Source of the DNA: Streptomyces sp. NRRL S-118
GTDB taxonomy: Bacteria > Actinomycetota > Actinomycetes > Streptomycetales > Streptomycetaceae
Direction of reading: 5' to 3'
Length of the DNA stretch: 5,387 nt
NCBI RefSeq assembly: GCF_000716335.1
Contig: NZ_KL591002.1
Location: 937-6,323, forward strand
Positions 1-5,387 of the stretch are shown here, piece after piece. Below the pieces are notes generated by a model. That model did not search any database and had not been told where the DNA came from. It saw only the letters and a list, made by a program, of their open reading frames with translations. Within the stretch, counting starts at the first letter, position 1, and each line of letters opens with the position of its first letter. The translations under genes were made by a program, and so were the position numbers.

Positions 1-220
1 AGCCTGACGCTTTGACGACAACTCCTAGCGCGACCCGACACAGCAGACCAAAGAGAAGAGTTCCAGATGAAACAACGGGCTAAAACGACCTCTAAGGACC
101 GCGGGGGCGGGCGGGGGAGATTGAGCTGGTACAAGGGCCTGGGCCGCCGACACCACACCGTGAACGCGCCAGAGTTGAGGCAAAACCAGCCAGAAAGTGG
201 ATCAGGCTGCGGAGTCCCTC

Positions 221-244
221 CCTCTGGCAGATAGCTTCCAGAGG
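221..244. repeat. Inverted repeat, possible operator or weak terminator
   Basis: CCTCTGG (221-227) and CCAGAGG (238-244) are perfect 7-base complements around a 10-base loop. The heptamer GGCAGAT occurs at 226-232 and again at 243-249, so a direct repeat overlaps the inverted one. It lies about 115 bases before the secreted-protein gene, where a regulator site would fit. Weak termination of upstream transcription is the alternative. The pattern is seen directly; its role is inference. Confidence 0.35.
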
Positions 245-315
245 CAGATTTCGAACACCTGCATCAATAAACGTGCCTTCGGGGGGTGGCACAAACGCCT
301 CCCCCTCACTGCTCC

Positions 316-326
316 TGTGCAGCACA
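316..326. promoter_or_regulatory. Short palindrome upstream of the secreted-protein gene
   Basis: TGTGC-A-GCACA is a perfect palindrome with an odd centre, about 32 bases before the GTG at 358. Its place fits a repressor site or a 5' leader hairpin. Palindromes of this size arise by chance in GC-rich DNA, so confidence is low. Confidence 0.22.
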
Positions 327-349
327 AGGCGTAAAGCACTTGACAGATT

Positions 350-356
350 GGACAGG
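350..356 (+). promoter_or_regulatory. Possible ribosome binding site that bears on the start
   Basis: GGACAGG is the only purine-rich, Shine-Dalgarno-like stretch before the signal peptide. It sits 1 base before the GTG at 358, too close for that start, but 7 bases before an in-frame TTG at 364. A TTG start would give a protein beginning MKRTRAARG, a very typical signal-peptide N-terminus. The true start may therefore be 364 rather than 358. Confidence 0.35.
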
Positions 357-357
357 C

Positions 358-762
358 GTGAACTTGAAGAGGACCCGTGCCGCCCGCGGCCTGATCGTAG
401 GTGCCGCCATCCTCGGCCTCGCCGGGGCGGCCCCCGCCTTCGCGGAGGGCTCACGTACGACCTACATTTCGAAGTGGACGGCGGGCGGGGAGTCGAGCAG
501 ATGGACTGATAACAACCGGGATTCTGTCAGCACGTCGGTCGGCTTCAGTGGTTGTACCACCGACGGCTGGGACGGGTTCAAGGCAGCCGGCCTCATCCTT
601 CACAAGGACGTCTTCGGCCCCGACCCGAGCAAGGGTTTCAAGACCAACTACTGCAACCGGGTCTACTGGGGCGACGTCGAAGCAGGCAGCTACTATTTCA
701 AGCTCGACGGCTTCACCACCGGCTCCTACCTCTGGGTCAACTCGGTGGGTATCAGCTACTGA
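358..762 (+). CDS. Small secreted two-cysteine protein, possible bacteriocin-like effector
   Basis: From the GTG at 358 this is 134 residues. Residues 1-29 form a classical Sec signal peptide: basic start (K4, R5, R7, R10), hydrophobic core 11-22, and an Ala-Phe-Ala cleavage site at 27-29. The mature protein of about 105 residues begins Glu-Gly, has cysteines at 66 and 99 that could form one disulfide, and is rich in Ser, Thr, Gly and aromatics. The C-terminal part alternates polar and hydrophobic residues (GSYYFKLDG, 110-118) and ends in Tyr, suggesting a small beta-sandwich. The frame is open from a GTG at 286, but that would bury the signal peptide behind 24 residues; a TTG at 364 is another possible start. 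I do not recognise a named family. The layout of a small secreted protein followed by ABC transporter genes recalls lactococcin-972-type bacteriocin loci, but I cannot see that family's sequence pattern. Secretion is well supported; function is unknown. Confidence 0.75.
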   Translation: MNLKRTRAARGLIVGAAILGLAGAAPAFAEGSRTTYISKWTAGGESSRWTDNNRDSVSTSVGFSGCTTDGWDGFKAAGLILHKDVFGPDPSKGFKTNYCNRVYWGDVEAGSYYFKLDGFTTGSYLWVNSVGISY

Positions 763-777
763 GCAAAGCCCATGTTC

Positions 778-809
778 CGGTGCCCCGCGGCTCATGCTGC
801 GGGGCACCG
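778..809 (+). terminator. Strong hairpin between secreted-protein and transporter genes
   Basis: Bases 778-791 pair with 796-809: 14 pairs including one G-T wobble (789/798), loop TCAT. The core GGTGCCCCGC / GCGGGGCACC is a perfect 10-pair match. It starts 16 bases after the stop at 762 and ends 46 bases before the ATPase start. No T-run follows, as is common for actinomycete terminators. Since the next gene lies on the same strand 93 bases away, I infer partial termination or 3'-end protection: high output of the secreted protein, lower readthrough into the transporter. Confidence 0.65.
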
Positions 810-855
810 CCCTGCACAGCACCACCAGCCAAGCTCCCCACAACGGGGCAGCGGA

Positions 856-1608
856 ATGCGCGGCATGTCTCTGATATTTGAGGGTCTTTCGTTCCGGTAC
901 CGAAAAGGAACGCACGTCTTCTTGGACTTCTCCCTGCATATCGAGGGCCACTCCACAGTGCTCTTGGGCCCGAATGGAGCGGGCAAGTCCACCTTGATAG
1001 CGCTGGCGGCATCCCACCTGACACCGTCAGGAGGGCGCGTCGCATGGAGGGATCTCGACGCTTCCAACTGGCGCCAGCGTGCCCAGTACCGTCAGCAGGT
1101 TGCCTGGATTCCCCAGCACATCACCCCCGTGCCCGGACTTACGGTTCGCGAGCAGATCGCCTACGCGGGGTGGCTGAAAGGACTATCACGGTCCGATGCC
1201 TGGAAGGCATCCGCGCATGCCATCACTCGTGTTGGTCTGCAGGAGCTGGCCGACCGCAAGAGCCACGAGGTATCTGGAGGGCAGCTGCGTCGCATGGGCA
1301 TCGCCGGAGCCCTCACCCATCGCAGCGAAATCATCCTGATGGATGAACCCACCGCCGGCCTCGACCCCACCCAGCGAGGTGTCTTCCGAAATCTGGTCGC
1401 GGAGTTGAGCCAGTCTGTGCACGTCCTCGTGTCGACGCACCAGACAGAGGATCTTGCTGATCTCTACCACGAAGTCGTCGTCCTCGACCGAGGCTCCGTC
1501 TGCTTCCAAGGGAGCACCGAGCAGTTCTACGCACTGGCAGGCTCGGCACCGTCACCGCGCGAGCGCGCCGAGGCCGCATACGCGAGCCTTGTCGCCAGGG
1601 AGGCCTGA
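856..1608 (+). CDS. ABC transporter ATP-binding protein
   Basis: This 250-residue protein is a complete single nucleotide-binding domain that powers a membrane transporter by ATP hydrolysis at the cytoplasmic face. In order it shows Walker A GPNGAGKST (38-46), the Q-loop glutamine (87), the signature around VSGGQ (139-143), Walker B IILMDE (159-164, catalytic Glu 164), the D-loop GLD (168-170) and the switch histidine (195). About 55 residues follow with no extra domain. The overall pattern fits the ATPases of ABC-2 type exporters and bacteriocin or antibiotic resistance pumps. The ATG at 856 is chosen because GGGG (845-848) lies 7 bases ahead. The ATG at 865, giving MSLIFEG, is a close alternative served by GCGGA (851-855). 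The frame is open further upstream but that part crosses the hairpin. The next gene starts 2 bases after the stop, so its partners are surely the two membrane proteins downstream. The substrate is unknown; the secreted protein upstream is the obvious candidate. Confidence 0.93.
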   Translation: MRGMSLIFEGLSFRYRKGTHVFLDFSLHIEGHSTVLLGPNGAGKSTLIALAASHLTPSGGRVAWRDLDASNWRQRAQYRQQVAWIPQHITPVPGLTVREQIAYAGWLKGLSRSDAWKASAHAITRVGLQELADRKSHEVSGGQLRRMGIAGALTHRSEIILMDEPTAGLDPTQRGVFRNLVAELSQSVHVLVSTHQTEDLADLYHEVVVLDRGSVCFQGSTEQFYALAGSAPSPRERAEAAYASLVAREA

Positions 1609-1610
1609 CG

Positions 1611-2879
1611 ATGCGTCTGCGTACCCTCGTACGGTCCTCGTCGGCGACCGTTCTGCTCCCCCTTCTGATCGGCTTCATCCTGCTCGCCTTGGGCGACGAC
1701 CTCACCGCCTGGGTCACACCCCACTACTGGACCTCGGTCACAGGGAGTGCCGCGTTCGCGCTTCCGTTTGTGGCAGCGGCATGCGCCGGCTCCGCCGCTT
1801 GGGAGGGGGCTCGACTCGCCAAGGGGCAAGTGTTCGGCCATGCCCCGGTCCGCAACCCTGTGGCCATCACCCTGCCGCTTCTGCTACCCGTTGTCGCCGC
1901 AGGCCTCCTCGGCATTCTGGCCGCACTCGTCACCGCAGCCGTCGCGGCCGACGTGTCCTTCGGGCTGCCACAGCCCGGCATCCTCGCGGCAGTGGCCGCC
2001 GTGCTGATCGCAAACGCGCTCGTCGGCAGCATCATCGGCCGCATCATGCCCGGCGTCCTGGCAGCCCCTCTCGCCCTCATTGGCAGCTTCGTCGCCACCG
2101 CCTACCCTGCCTCGTGGAACGTCCCCTGGCTGCGCCACCTCGTAGGAGGTGGACTCAGCAGTTGCTGCTCCGTCGACACCTCCATCGACGGCAGGGCACT
2201 GCTGGGAACCATCGTCTTCACTGCAGGAATATCAGCTGCGGCCCTGATACTCATCCGTTTCCGAGGCAGCGTCATCCCTCTGACCGTCGCTGGAGTATGT
2301 TTCGCCGGCAGCCTGACCGGGGCGTGGCTGCTCGTGCGCGACCTCGGATCGGAAGCCGTGCAGGGCCGCGCCACGAGTGAACTCGCCTGTGAGAACACCG
2401 GCCGGCACCAGATCTGTCTCTGGCCGGAGGTCGAGAATGCCGCACAAGTCCGCCAGGACACCAGCACAGCAGCCGAGAAGCTGGAGCAGGCCGGTGTGCC
2501 AGTCCCCCACACACTCACCATGGCCGCGCGTCCTCAGCCCGGCGCGGCCAAGCTCGGCATTGCACCCGACGCCCGACCCGAGGAGATCCCCGCGGGCATC
2601 GCCTCCGGGCTCCTGCCGCAACCTCCCACTTGTGCCCTCAACGGCCGCCCCTACCCTGCCGGAGACGCTGCTGTCCTGATGGAGGCCTGGCTGCAGACAA
2701 CCGCCGGGACGTCGATGCACACCGTCAAGGCACGTTTTGACCCGGAAACTGTCCGATTGCTGCAGAAGCTACGAGCCCTGTCTCCGAAGCAGCAGCTTGC
2801 GTGGTACGAGCGCAACCACCACGCGATGAGCGCCTGCGACACCAAGCCGCAGCTGAACATCCCGGAGAGCCGAGGATGA
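1611..2879 (+). CDS. ABC transporter membrane protein with extracytoplasmic C-terminal domain
   Basis: The product has 422 residues. The N-terminal 242 are hydrophobic, with probable membrane helices near 11-28, 43-61, 84-114 (possibly two), 123-143, 148-166, 197-216 and 222-242. The last 180 residues are soluble and hold four cysteines (260, 269, 341, 409), enough for two disulfides, which argues for a location outside the membrane. That domain includes ENTGRHQICLWPE (261-273) and a C-terminal ALSPKQQLAWYERN stretch (389-402). From memory, similar motifs occur in the C-terminal domains of Streptomyces ABC-2-like permeases that neighbour an ATPase; I cannot confirm a family name. A good ribosome site, AGGGAGG (1597-1603), lies in the end of the ATPase gene, and the 2-base gap implies translational coupling. 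It is probably the main permease, with the soluble domain as substrate receptor or sensor. Membrane nature and operon membership are sure; permease role is likely; substrate unknown. Confidence 0.85.
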   Translation: MRLRTLVRSSSATVLLPLLIGFILLALGDDLTAWVTPHYWTSVTGSAAFALPFVAAACAGSAAWEGARLAKGQVFGHAPVRNPVAITLPLLLPVVAAGLLGILAALVTAAVAADVSFGLPQPGILAAVAAVLIANALVGSIIGRIMPGVLAAPLALIGSFVATAYPASWNVPWLRHLVGGGLSSCCSVDTSIDGRALLGTIVFTAGISAAALILIRFRGSVIPLTVAGVCFAGSLTGAWLLVRDLGSEAVQGRATSELACENTGRHQICLWPEVENAAQVRQDTSTAAEKLEQAGVPVPHTLTMAARPQPGAAKLGIAPDARPEEIPAGIASGLLPQPPTCALNGRPYPAGDAAVLMEAWLQTTAGTSMHTVKARFDPETVRLLQKLRALSPKQQLAWYERNHHAMSACDTKPQLNIPESRG

Positions 2880-3478
2880 TCTGGTGGTGCAAAGCCCGTG
2901 GACTTTCCCTCATCGCGGCATCGACGCTTGGCACAATGTTGACGGGACTTGCCATCGGGAACCTGGAGTTGCCGATTCCCGTGTTGACCGGACAGTCCGG
3001 CCAATTCCTGCTTGCACACCTGATGACGCTCATCCCGGCAGCGACACTTTTGTACGGGCTCGGTCGCGGTGATTCCCGCGCCACGAACACCGCGCTACGC
3101 AATATTCGTCACTGGGATGCGGCGCTGGGCCTGCTCACGGCCGCCGCAGGAGCCGCCATCGCAGTTGTCTGCTATCTCGCCCTCGATTCCGACCTAGCCG
3201 TGATCCTCGGGCGTAATGTCGCAAGCTACGTTGGCCTCGCACTGCTGCTGCATCCATTCCTTGGGTACCAACTCGCCGCAGCCGCGATCGCCGCCGTCCC
3301 ACTGGTGCTCGCTGCCGGTGGCTGGAGACCGAACGGCACACCAGAAACATGGGCCTGGCTTTTGCACGACGCAGGATCAGCACTCGCGCTACTGTTTATG
3401 CTCGTATTCCTCTGCCTCGGCGCCGTCGCCTCAATCGCCCGACCACAGCTACCCCTCCGGCTGCGCACACACTTCTAA
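2876..3478 (+). CDS. Six-helix membrane protein, probable second transporter subunit
   Basis: The product has 200 residues with about six membrane helices, near 9-28, 42-63, 82-103, 107-126, 129-148 and 165-186, joined by short loops. A longer polar loop (64-80) is Arg-rich (R64, R68, R75, R78) and probably cytoplasmic; the C-terminus (189-200) is also basic. The frame is open from 2801, but the ATG at 2876 is clearly the start: it overlaps the previous stop as ATGA, and GGAGAG (2863-2868) lies 7 bases ahead. Six helices and about 200 residues suit a half-size ABC-2-like permease or accessory membrane subunit pairing with the 422-residue protein. I see no motif that names a family. An immunity protein against the secreted product is another possibility. 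It is the last gene of the operon, and no clear terminator follows. Confidence 0.82.
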   Translation: MIWWCKARGLSLIAASTLGTMLTGLAIGNLELPIPVLTGQSGQFLLAHLMTLIPAATLLYGLGRGDSRATNTALRNIRHWDAALGLLTAAAGAAIAVVCYLALDSDLAVILGRNVASYVGLALLLHPFLGYQLAAAAIAAVPLVLAAGGWRPNGTPETWAWLLHDAGSALALLFMLVFLCLGAVASIARPQLPLRLRTHF

Positions 3479-3819
3479 TCCTGCGTCGCCAATGCGAGGC
3501 TCTGGGCGACCGCGTGCAGCGCACGCCGCCTGATCCGTTGGACCTCCCCGCGCTCGCAGCCCGCGCCGCGGCCCTCCCGCGCCGTGTGGCGGCGGTGGAG
3601 GCGCTCTGGGACGGCGATACGGTGCACGACTGGTTCGTGCTCCTGGTCGCGGTCCTTGACACTCCAGATGGGGAGGGCCACCTGGCGACCGTCTACCACC
3701 GGCCACAACGCGTCGTCGACTTCCCACGGCTTCAGCCGCGCCACCTCGCACCCCTGGATCATCGGTTCCGGAGCGATCCAACCACCTCGGAGATCACTTC
3801 GTTAGGGGGTTTTGAATGA
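3478..3819 (+). pseudogene. Remnant of an unrecognised actinobacterial gene
   Basis: The frame from about 3478 to 3819 reads like real protein at first, with LRRQCEAL (45-52 of the open frame that begins at 3349), DLPALAARAAALPRRVAAVE and LWDGDTVHDWFVLL, and strong G/C at third positions. It looks like part of a soluble alpha-helical Streptomyces hypothetical protein. There is no good start: the frame's first start (3349) lies 130 bases inside the previous gene, and the first later one, GTG 3514, has no clear ribosome site and would drop the first helix. After about 3695 third positions lose their bias and a rare TTA codon appears near 3802, so the C-terminus looks replaced by unrelated DNA. 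I infer a fragment cut at both ends. A short functional gene from GTG 3514 cannot be excluded. Confidence 0.5.
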
Positions 3820-4000
3820 GTCCGTGAGAGTCGGGCTACGGCCGCCCGGCTGTCCGTCTTGGCGGGCATGGGCAAGTAACGACGCGTCCGTAACCATTAC
3901 CCCGATCGGAAGGAACGGCATGGGCATCCTGGGCGACGGGCTCAAGATCCAGCCGGATAGGGTCGGGGCAGCTCGTGCCGGTATGGAGTGTGCGAGTCAG
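3820..4000. other. Intergenic stretch with a possible orphan gene start
   Basis: No complete gene is visible on the + strand. An ATG at 3920 (MGILGDGLK...) is preceded by a fair ribosome site, GGAAGGAA (3909-3916), yet its frame stops at 4069 after 49 codons, inside the first CRISPR-like repeat, and loses any protein-like character after about ten residues. It may be the 5' end of a gene whose remainder was deleted. The minus strand carries the non-homologous tail of the transposase frame down to 3942. Confidence 0.35.
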
Positions 4001-4040
4001 GCCCGGTGCCCAGATGCCTCTGGGGGCAGTACCACCGGGC
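4001..4040. repeat. Nested hairpin just before the CRISPR-like repeats
   Basis: The outer arms GCCCGGT (4001-4007) and ACCGGGC (4034-4040) are perfect complements. Inside them CCCAGA (4009-4014) and TCTGGG (4019-4024) pair around the loop TGCC. The structure ends 5 bases before the first CRISPR-like repeat. It could be a terminator in either direction, a remnant of leader structure, or an IS-end structure. The pairing is seen directly; the role is unknown. Confidence 0.4.
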
Positions 4041-4044
4041 CGCT

Positions 4045-4134
4045 CCGCACCCCGTGCTCGCGGGGATGACCCCTACCTGCGCGTGTGGACCGACATCCCA
4101 CCGGACTGTTCCCCGCGTGTGCGGGGATGGCCCC
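4045..4134 (+). CRISPR. Two-repeat, one-spacer type I-E CRISPR relic
   Basis: Two 29-base units, 4045-4073 and 4106-4134, share 19 of their last 24 bases, including GCGGGGATG and a CCCC end. They sit exactly 61 bases apart, leaving a 32-base spacer (4074-4105). Repeat length, spacer length, the CCCCG...CGGGG stem and the GGGGATG end match type I-E arrays of Streptomyces. In the second repeat the stem is six pairs (CCCCGC/GCGGGG); in the first, the sixth pair is a T-G wobble, so pairing is kept despite changes. No third repeat appears one period away on either side and no cas gene is in the window. The repeats differ from each other by more than an active array would allow, so this is probably an old array end or an orphan. 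A chance match is unlikely given both period and motif. Confidence 0.7.
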
Positions 4135-5283
4135 AGATCCGCCCGTAGCCGACCCCTCGCCGTTACCGTGAAGTGACTCGGCCGCTGGCCTGCCCGCCGC
4201 CCCTGGCCCGCGCAGCACTCGTTCTTCGCGGCCTGGAAGCATTCCTCGATCGCCCAGCGCGTCCCGGCGATCCGCACCAGTTCCTGAACCGTGGTCTCCA
4301 AGGGGGCGTAAGCGAGGTAGTAGGCGATCTCGTCGGGCTTGCTGATGCTGCGCCGGGCCAGCGCCCACCGCATCCGGTAGGGGACCTCACCCTGGTAGTC
4401 GAACTCGGCAACGGCCGGCAGCCGCACCGCCGCCCAGTGGTAGACGCGCGGTCCTTTCGCGCCGTTGCCGCATGAGATCTTCTCCCACGCTTCGTCCGGG
4501 GCCTGCGCGAACAGACCCTCGATGCGGGGACAGCCCACGCTGAACTGGGACTTGGGCACGGCCAGCACGTAGCCGATGCCCGACTGTTCCAGCAGCCGCC
4601 GGAAGCGACTCTCCTGTCCATAGGCGGAATCCGCGGTGACCCAGGCGATGGGCAGCGGCGAAGCGAGGGCACGCAGCACCATCCGCCGGGCCAGTTCGCC
4701 CTTGGTGGCGAACTCCCGGTCGTCGGAGACTCTGGCCGCGCGGCAGCGTTCACGGTCCTCGGCCCAGGACTTGGGCAGGTAGAGCTCGCGGTCGACCAGC
4801 GCCCGCCCCTTGACCGAGGCATAGGCGGCGAAGACACCGATCTGGCAGTTCTCGGTGCGGCCGGCGGTCCCGGAGTACTGGCGCTGGACCCCGGCGGAGG
4901 TGGTGCCCTTCTTGATGAACCCGGTGTCGTCGATAATGAGGACCCCGCCGTCCTCGCCGAGCTTGTCGGCGACGTATTTCTGCACGTCGTCGCGGACTTC
5001 GTCGGACTCCCACTTCGCTCCGGCGAGCAGGTGCTGAAGGCCGTCAGGAGTGGAGTGGCCTGCCTGTTCGGCCAGCTGCCAGCTGTTCTTGCGGGCCACC
5101 GGGGCGAGCAGACCGCGTACGTAGTCGCGCATGCGGCGACGGAGTTCGACTCGGCCGAAGCGATGGCCGATGGTCACGAAGAGGTCGTCCAGTTCAAGGT
5201 CCCACTGCTCGGCAGCATGCTCGGTGATCACGTGGGGAGGCTGCCCCGCCACTGCCACTACCAGCGACGCTGTCGCACGATCG

Positions 5284-5310
5284 AGGGGCGGTCTCTTCGA
5301 GACCGCCCCT
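5284..5310. repeat. Perfect 12-base-pair hairpin upstream of the transposase
   Basis: AGGGGCGGTCTC (5284-5295) and GAGACCGCCCCT (5299-5310) are perfect complements around a 3-base TTC loop. It lies 26 bases ahead of the transposase GTG on the minus strand. It has no T-run on either side. In several IS families such structures block transcription or translation entering from outside; that role here is inference. A bidirectional terminator for flanking genes is the alternative. Confidence 0.6.
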
Positions 5311-5331
5311 GACCAGCTCCCGTCCCGCTAC

Positions 5332-5383
5332 ACTCCAGCCGCCCGGCATCGCCCCAGGTCAGACAGCAAACTCCTGCTGGAGT
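5332..5383. repeat. Inverted ACTCCAG / CTGGAGT pair near the IS end
   Basis: ACTCCAG (5332-5338) and CTGGAGT (5377-5383) are 7-base complements 38 bases apart. The second copy also pairs locally as ACTCC-TGCT-GGAGT (5370-5383). They lie in the outer part of the IS upstream region and could be transposase contact sites or part of the transposase promoter region. Short arms make chance possible. Confidence 0.25.
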
Positions 5384-5387
5384 ACTA

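Larger units (their letters stand above)
1..357. other. Upstream region without a convincing gene
   Basis: I see no supported gene here. An ATG at 67 opens a 55-codon frame ending at 234, preceded by a purine-rich GAGAAGAG. Its product is short, Arg/Gly-rich and shows no domain, so I do not call it. Base composition is less GC-biased than in the flanking genes, as expected for an intergenic or regulatory stretch. It contains inverted repeats at 221-244 and 316-326. I found no pair of promoter hexamers that I would defend; a TTGACA at 340-345 lies too close to the start of the next gene to serve it. Confidence 0.5.
3942..5258 (-). pseudogene. IS701-family transposase, C-terminus lost
   Basis: This leftward gene encodes a DDE transposase of the IS701 type, which cuts and rejoins its insertion sequence. 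The GTG at 5256-5258 follows an in-frame TAG directly, so no start further upstream is possible. Residues 1-348 look authentic: an N-terminal helical part with RRMRDYVRGLLAPVARKNSWQ (about 41-61), first catalytic Asp in IIDDTGF (108-114), second Asp in VTADSAYG (207-214), and catalytic Glu in RWAIEECFQAAKNEC (334-348). Relatives continue with about 50-60 residues, typically GLDQYEVR then PGWYRH. Here the sequence turns to unrelated Arg/Gly-rich residues after about position 348 (near base 4215), and no other frame resumes the family sequence. The frame then reads through the CRISPR repeats, giving SPHTRG and IPASTG, both typical of translated repeats, to a stop at 3942. The gene is therefore a 3'-truncated relic with a spurious tail, probably inactive. 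Confidence 0.85.
4215..5387 (-). mobile_element. IS701-family insertion sequence remnant
   Basis: The transposase homology (4215-5258) and its upstream non-coding DNA (5259-5387) form the promoter-side part of an insertion sequence. The end beyond the transposase 3' terminus is missing, so terminal inverted repeats cannot be matched and the outer border on the right is unknown; it may lie within 5340-5387 or beyond the window. No target-site duplication can be assigned. Confidence 0.5.

Noticed and set aside
67..234. 55-codon frame from ATG 67
   Set aside because: Arg/Gly-rich with no domain, no actinomycete-like third-position bias, and only a loose purine stretch ahead; insufficient for a gene call.
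340..368. TTGACA at 340-345 as the -35 box of a promoter for the secreted-protein gene
   Set aside because: A -10 box at normal spacing would fall at 363-369, after the GTG at 358, and no good TANNNT is there.
358..762. Calling the small secreted protein a lactococcin-972 family member
   Set aside because: It shares only the Glu-Gly mature start and the neighbourhood layout; the family's Trp/Gly/His spacing and aromatic C-terminal motif are not visible, and two cysteines are present.
451..1067. Leftward open frames opposite the secreted-protein and ATPase genes
   Set aside because: They mirror strongly supported + strand genes and cross the hairpin at 778-809; such antisense frames are expected in GC-rich DNA.
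1454..2380. 308-codon + strand frame overlapping the ATPase and permease genes
   Set aside because: Arg/Pro/His-rich shadow frame with no domain, overlapping two genes with clear motifs and operon spacing.
4168..4195. A third CRISPR repeat one period downstream
   Set aside because: The sequence lacks the CCCCG...CGGGGATG core; the position one period upstream (3984-4012) also fails.
4163..4837. Second leftward frame inside the transposase
   Set aside because: Low-complexity Arg/Ser/Pro-rich shadow of the transposase frame, which holds the recognisable DDE motifs.

Overview
The window looks like accessory DNA from a high-GC actinomycete, most likely Streptomyces or a close relative. The grounds are the strong G/C preference at third codon positions, frequent GTG starts, an IS701-type transposase typical of actinomycetes, and repeats with the sequence and 61-base period of actinobacterial type I-E CRISPR arrays. 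No host name can be read from the sequence alone.

Bases 1-357 hold no convincing gene. They contain two short inverted repeats that could be regulatory. Bases 358-762 encode a small protein with a clear Sec signal peptide and a mature domain of about 105 residues with two cysteines. After a strong hairpin (778-809), three tightly packed genes follow on the same strand: an ABC ATPase (856-1608), a 422-residue multi-pass membrane protein with a large C-terminal domain probably outside the membrane (1611-2879), and a 200-residue six-helix membrane protein (2876-3478). The last two joints are 2 bases and a 4-base ATGA overlap, so these three are almost certainly one translationally coupled operon forming one transporter. 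The secreted protein upstream is probably cotranscribed at a higher level, with the hairpin as a partial terminator. I read the set as a secreted effector or bacteriocin-like protein plus a dedicated ABC transporter for export, sensing or self-protection. That functional reading is inference.

Bases 3478-5387 are a scrap zone. They contain a fragment of an unrecognised actinobacterial gene (about 3478-3700, open to 3819), a short stretch with a possible start of a lost gene (near 3920), a nested hairpin (4001-4040), two diverged type I-E CRISPR repeats flanking one 32-base spacer (4045-4134) with no cas genes in view, and a leftward IS701-family transposase (start 5258). The transposase keeps its DDE motifs but loses homology just after the catalytic glutamate, near 4215. 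Its reading frame then runs on through the CRISPR repeats to 3942. This suggests a deletion or recombination that joined a broken IS to a CRISPR relic.

The most interesting unit is the four-gene set at 358-3478. The second is the CRISPR/IS junction at 4045-4215.
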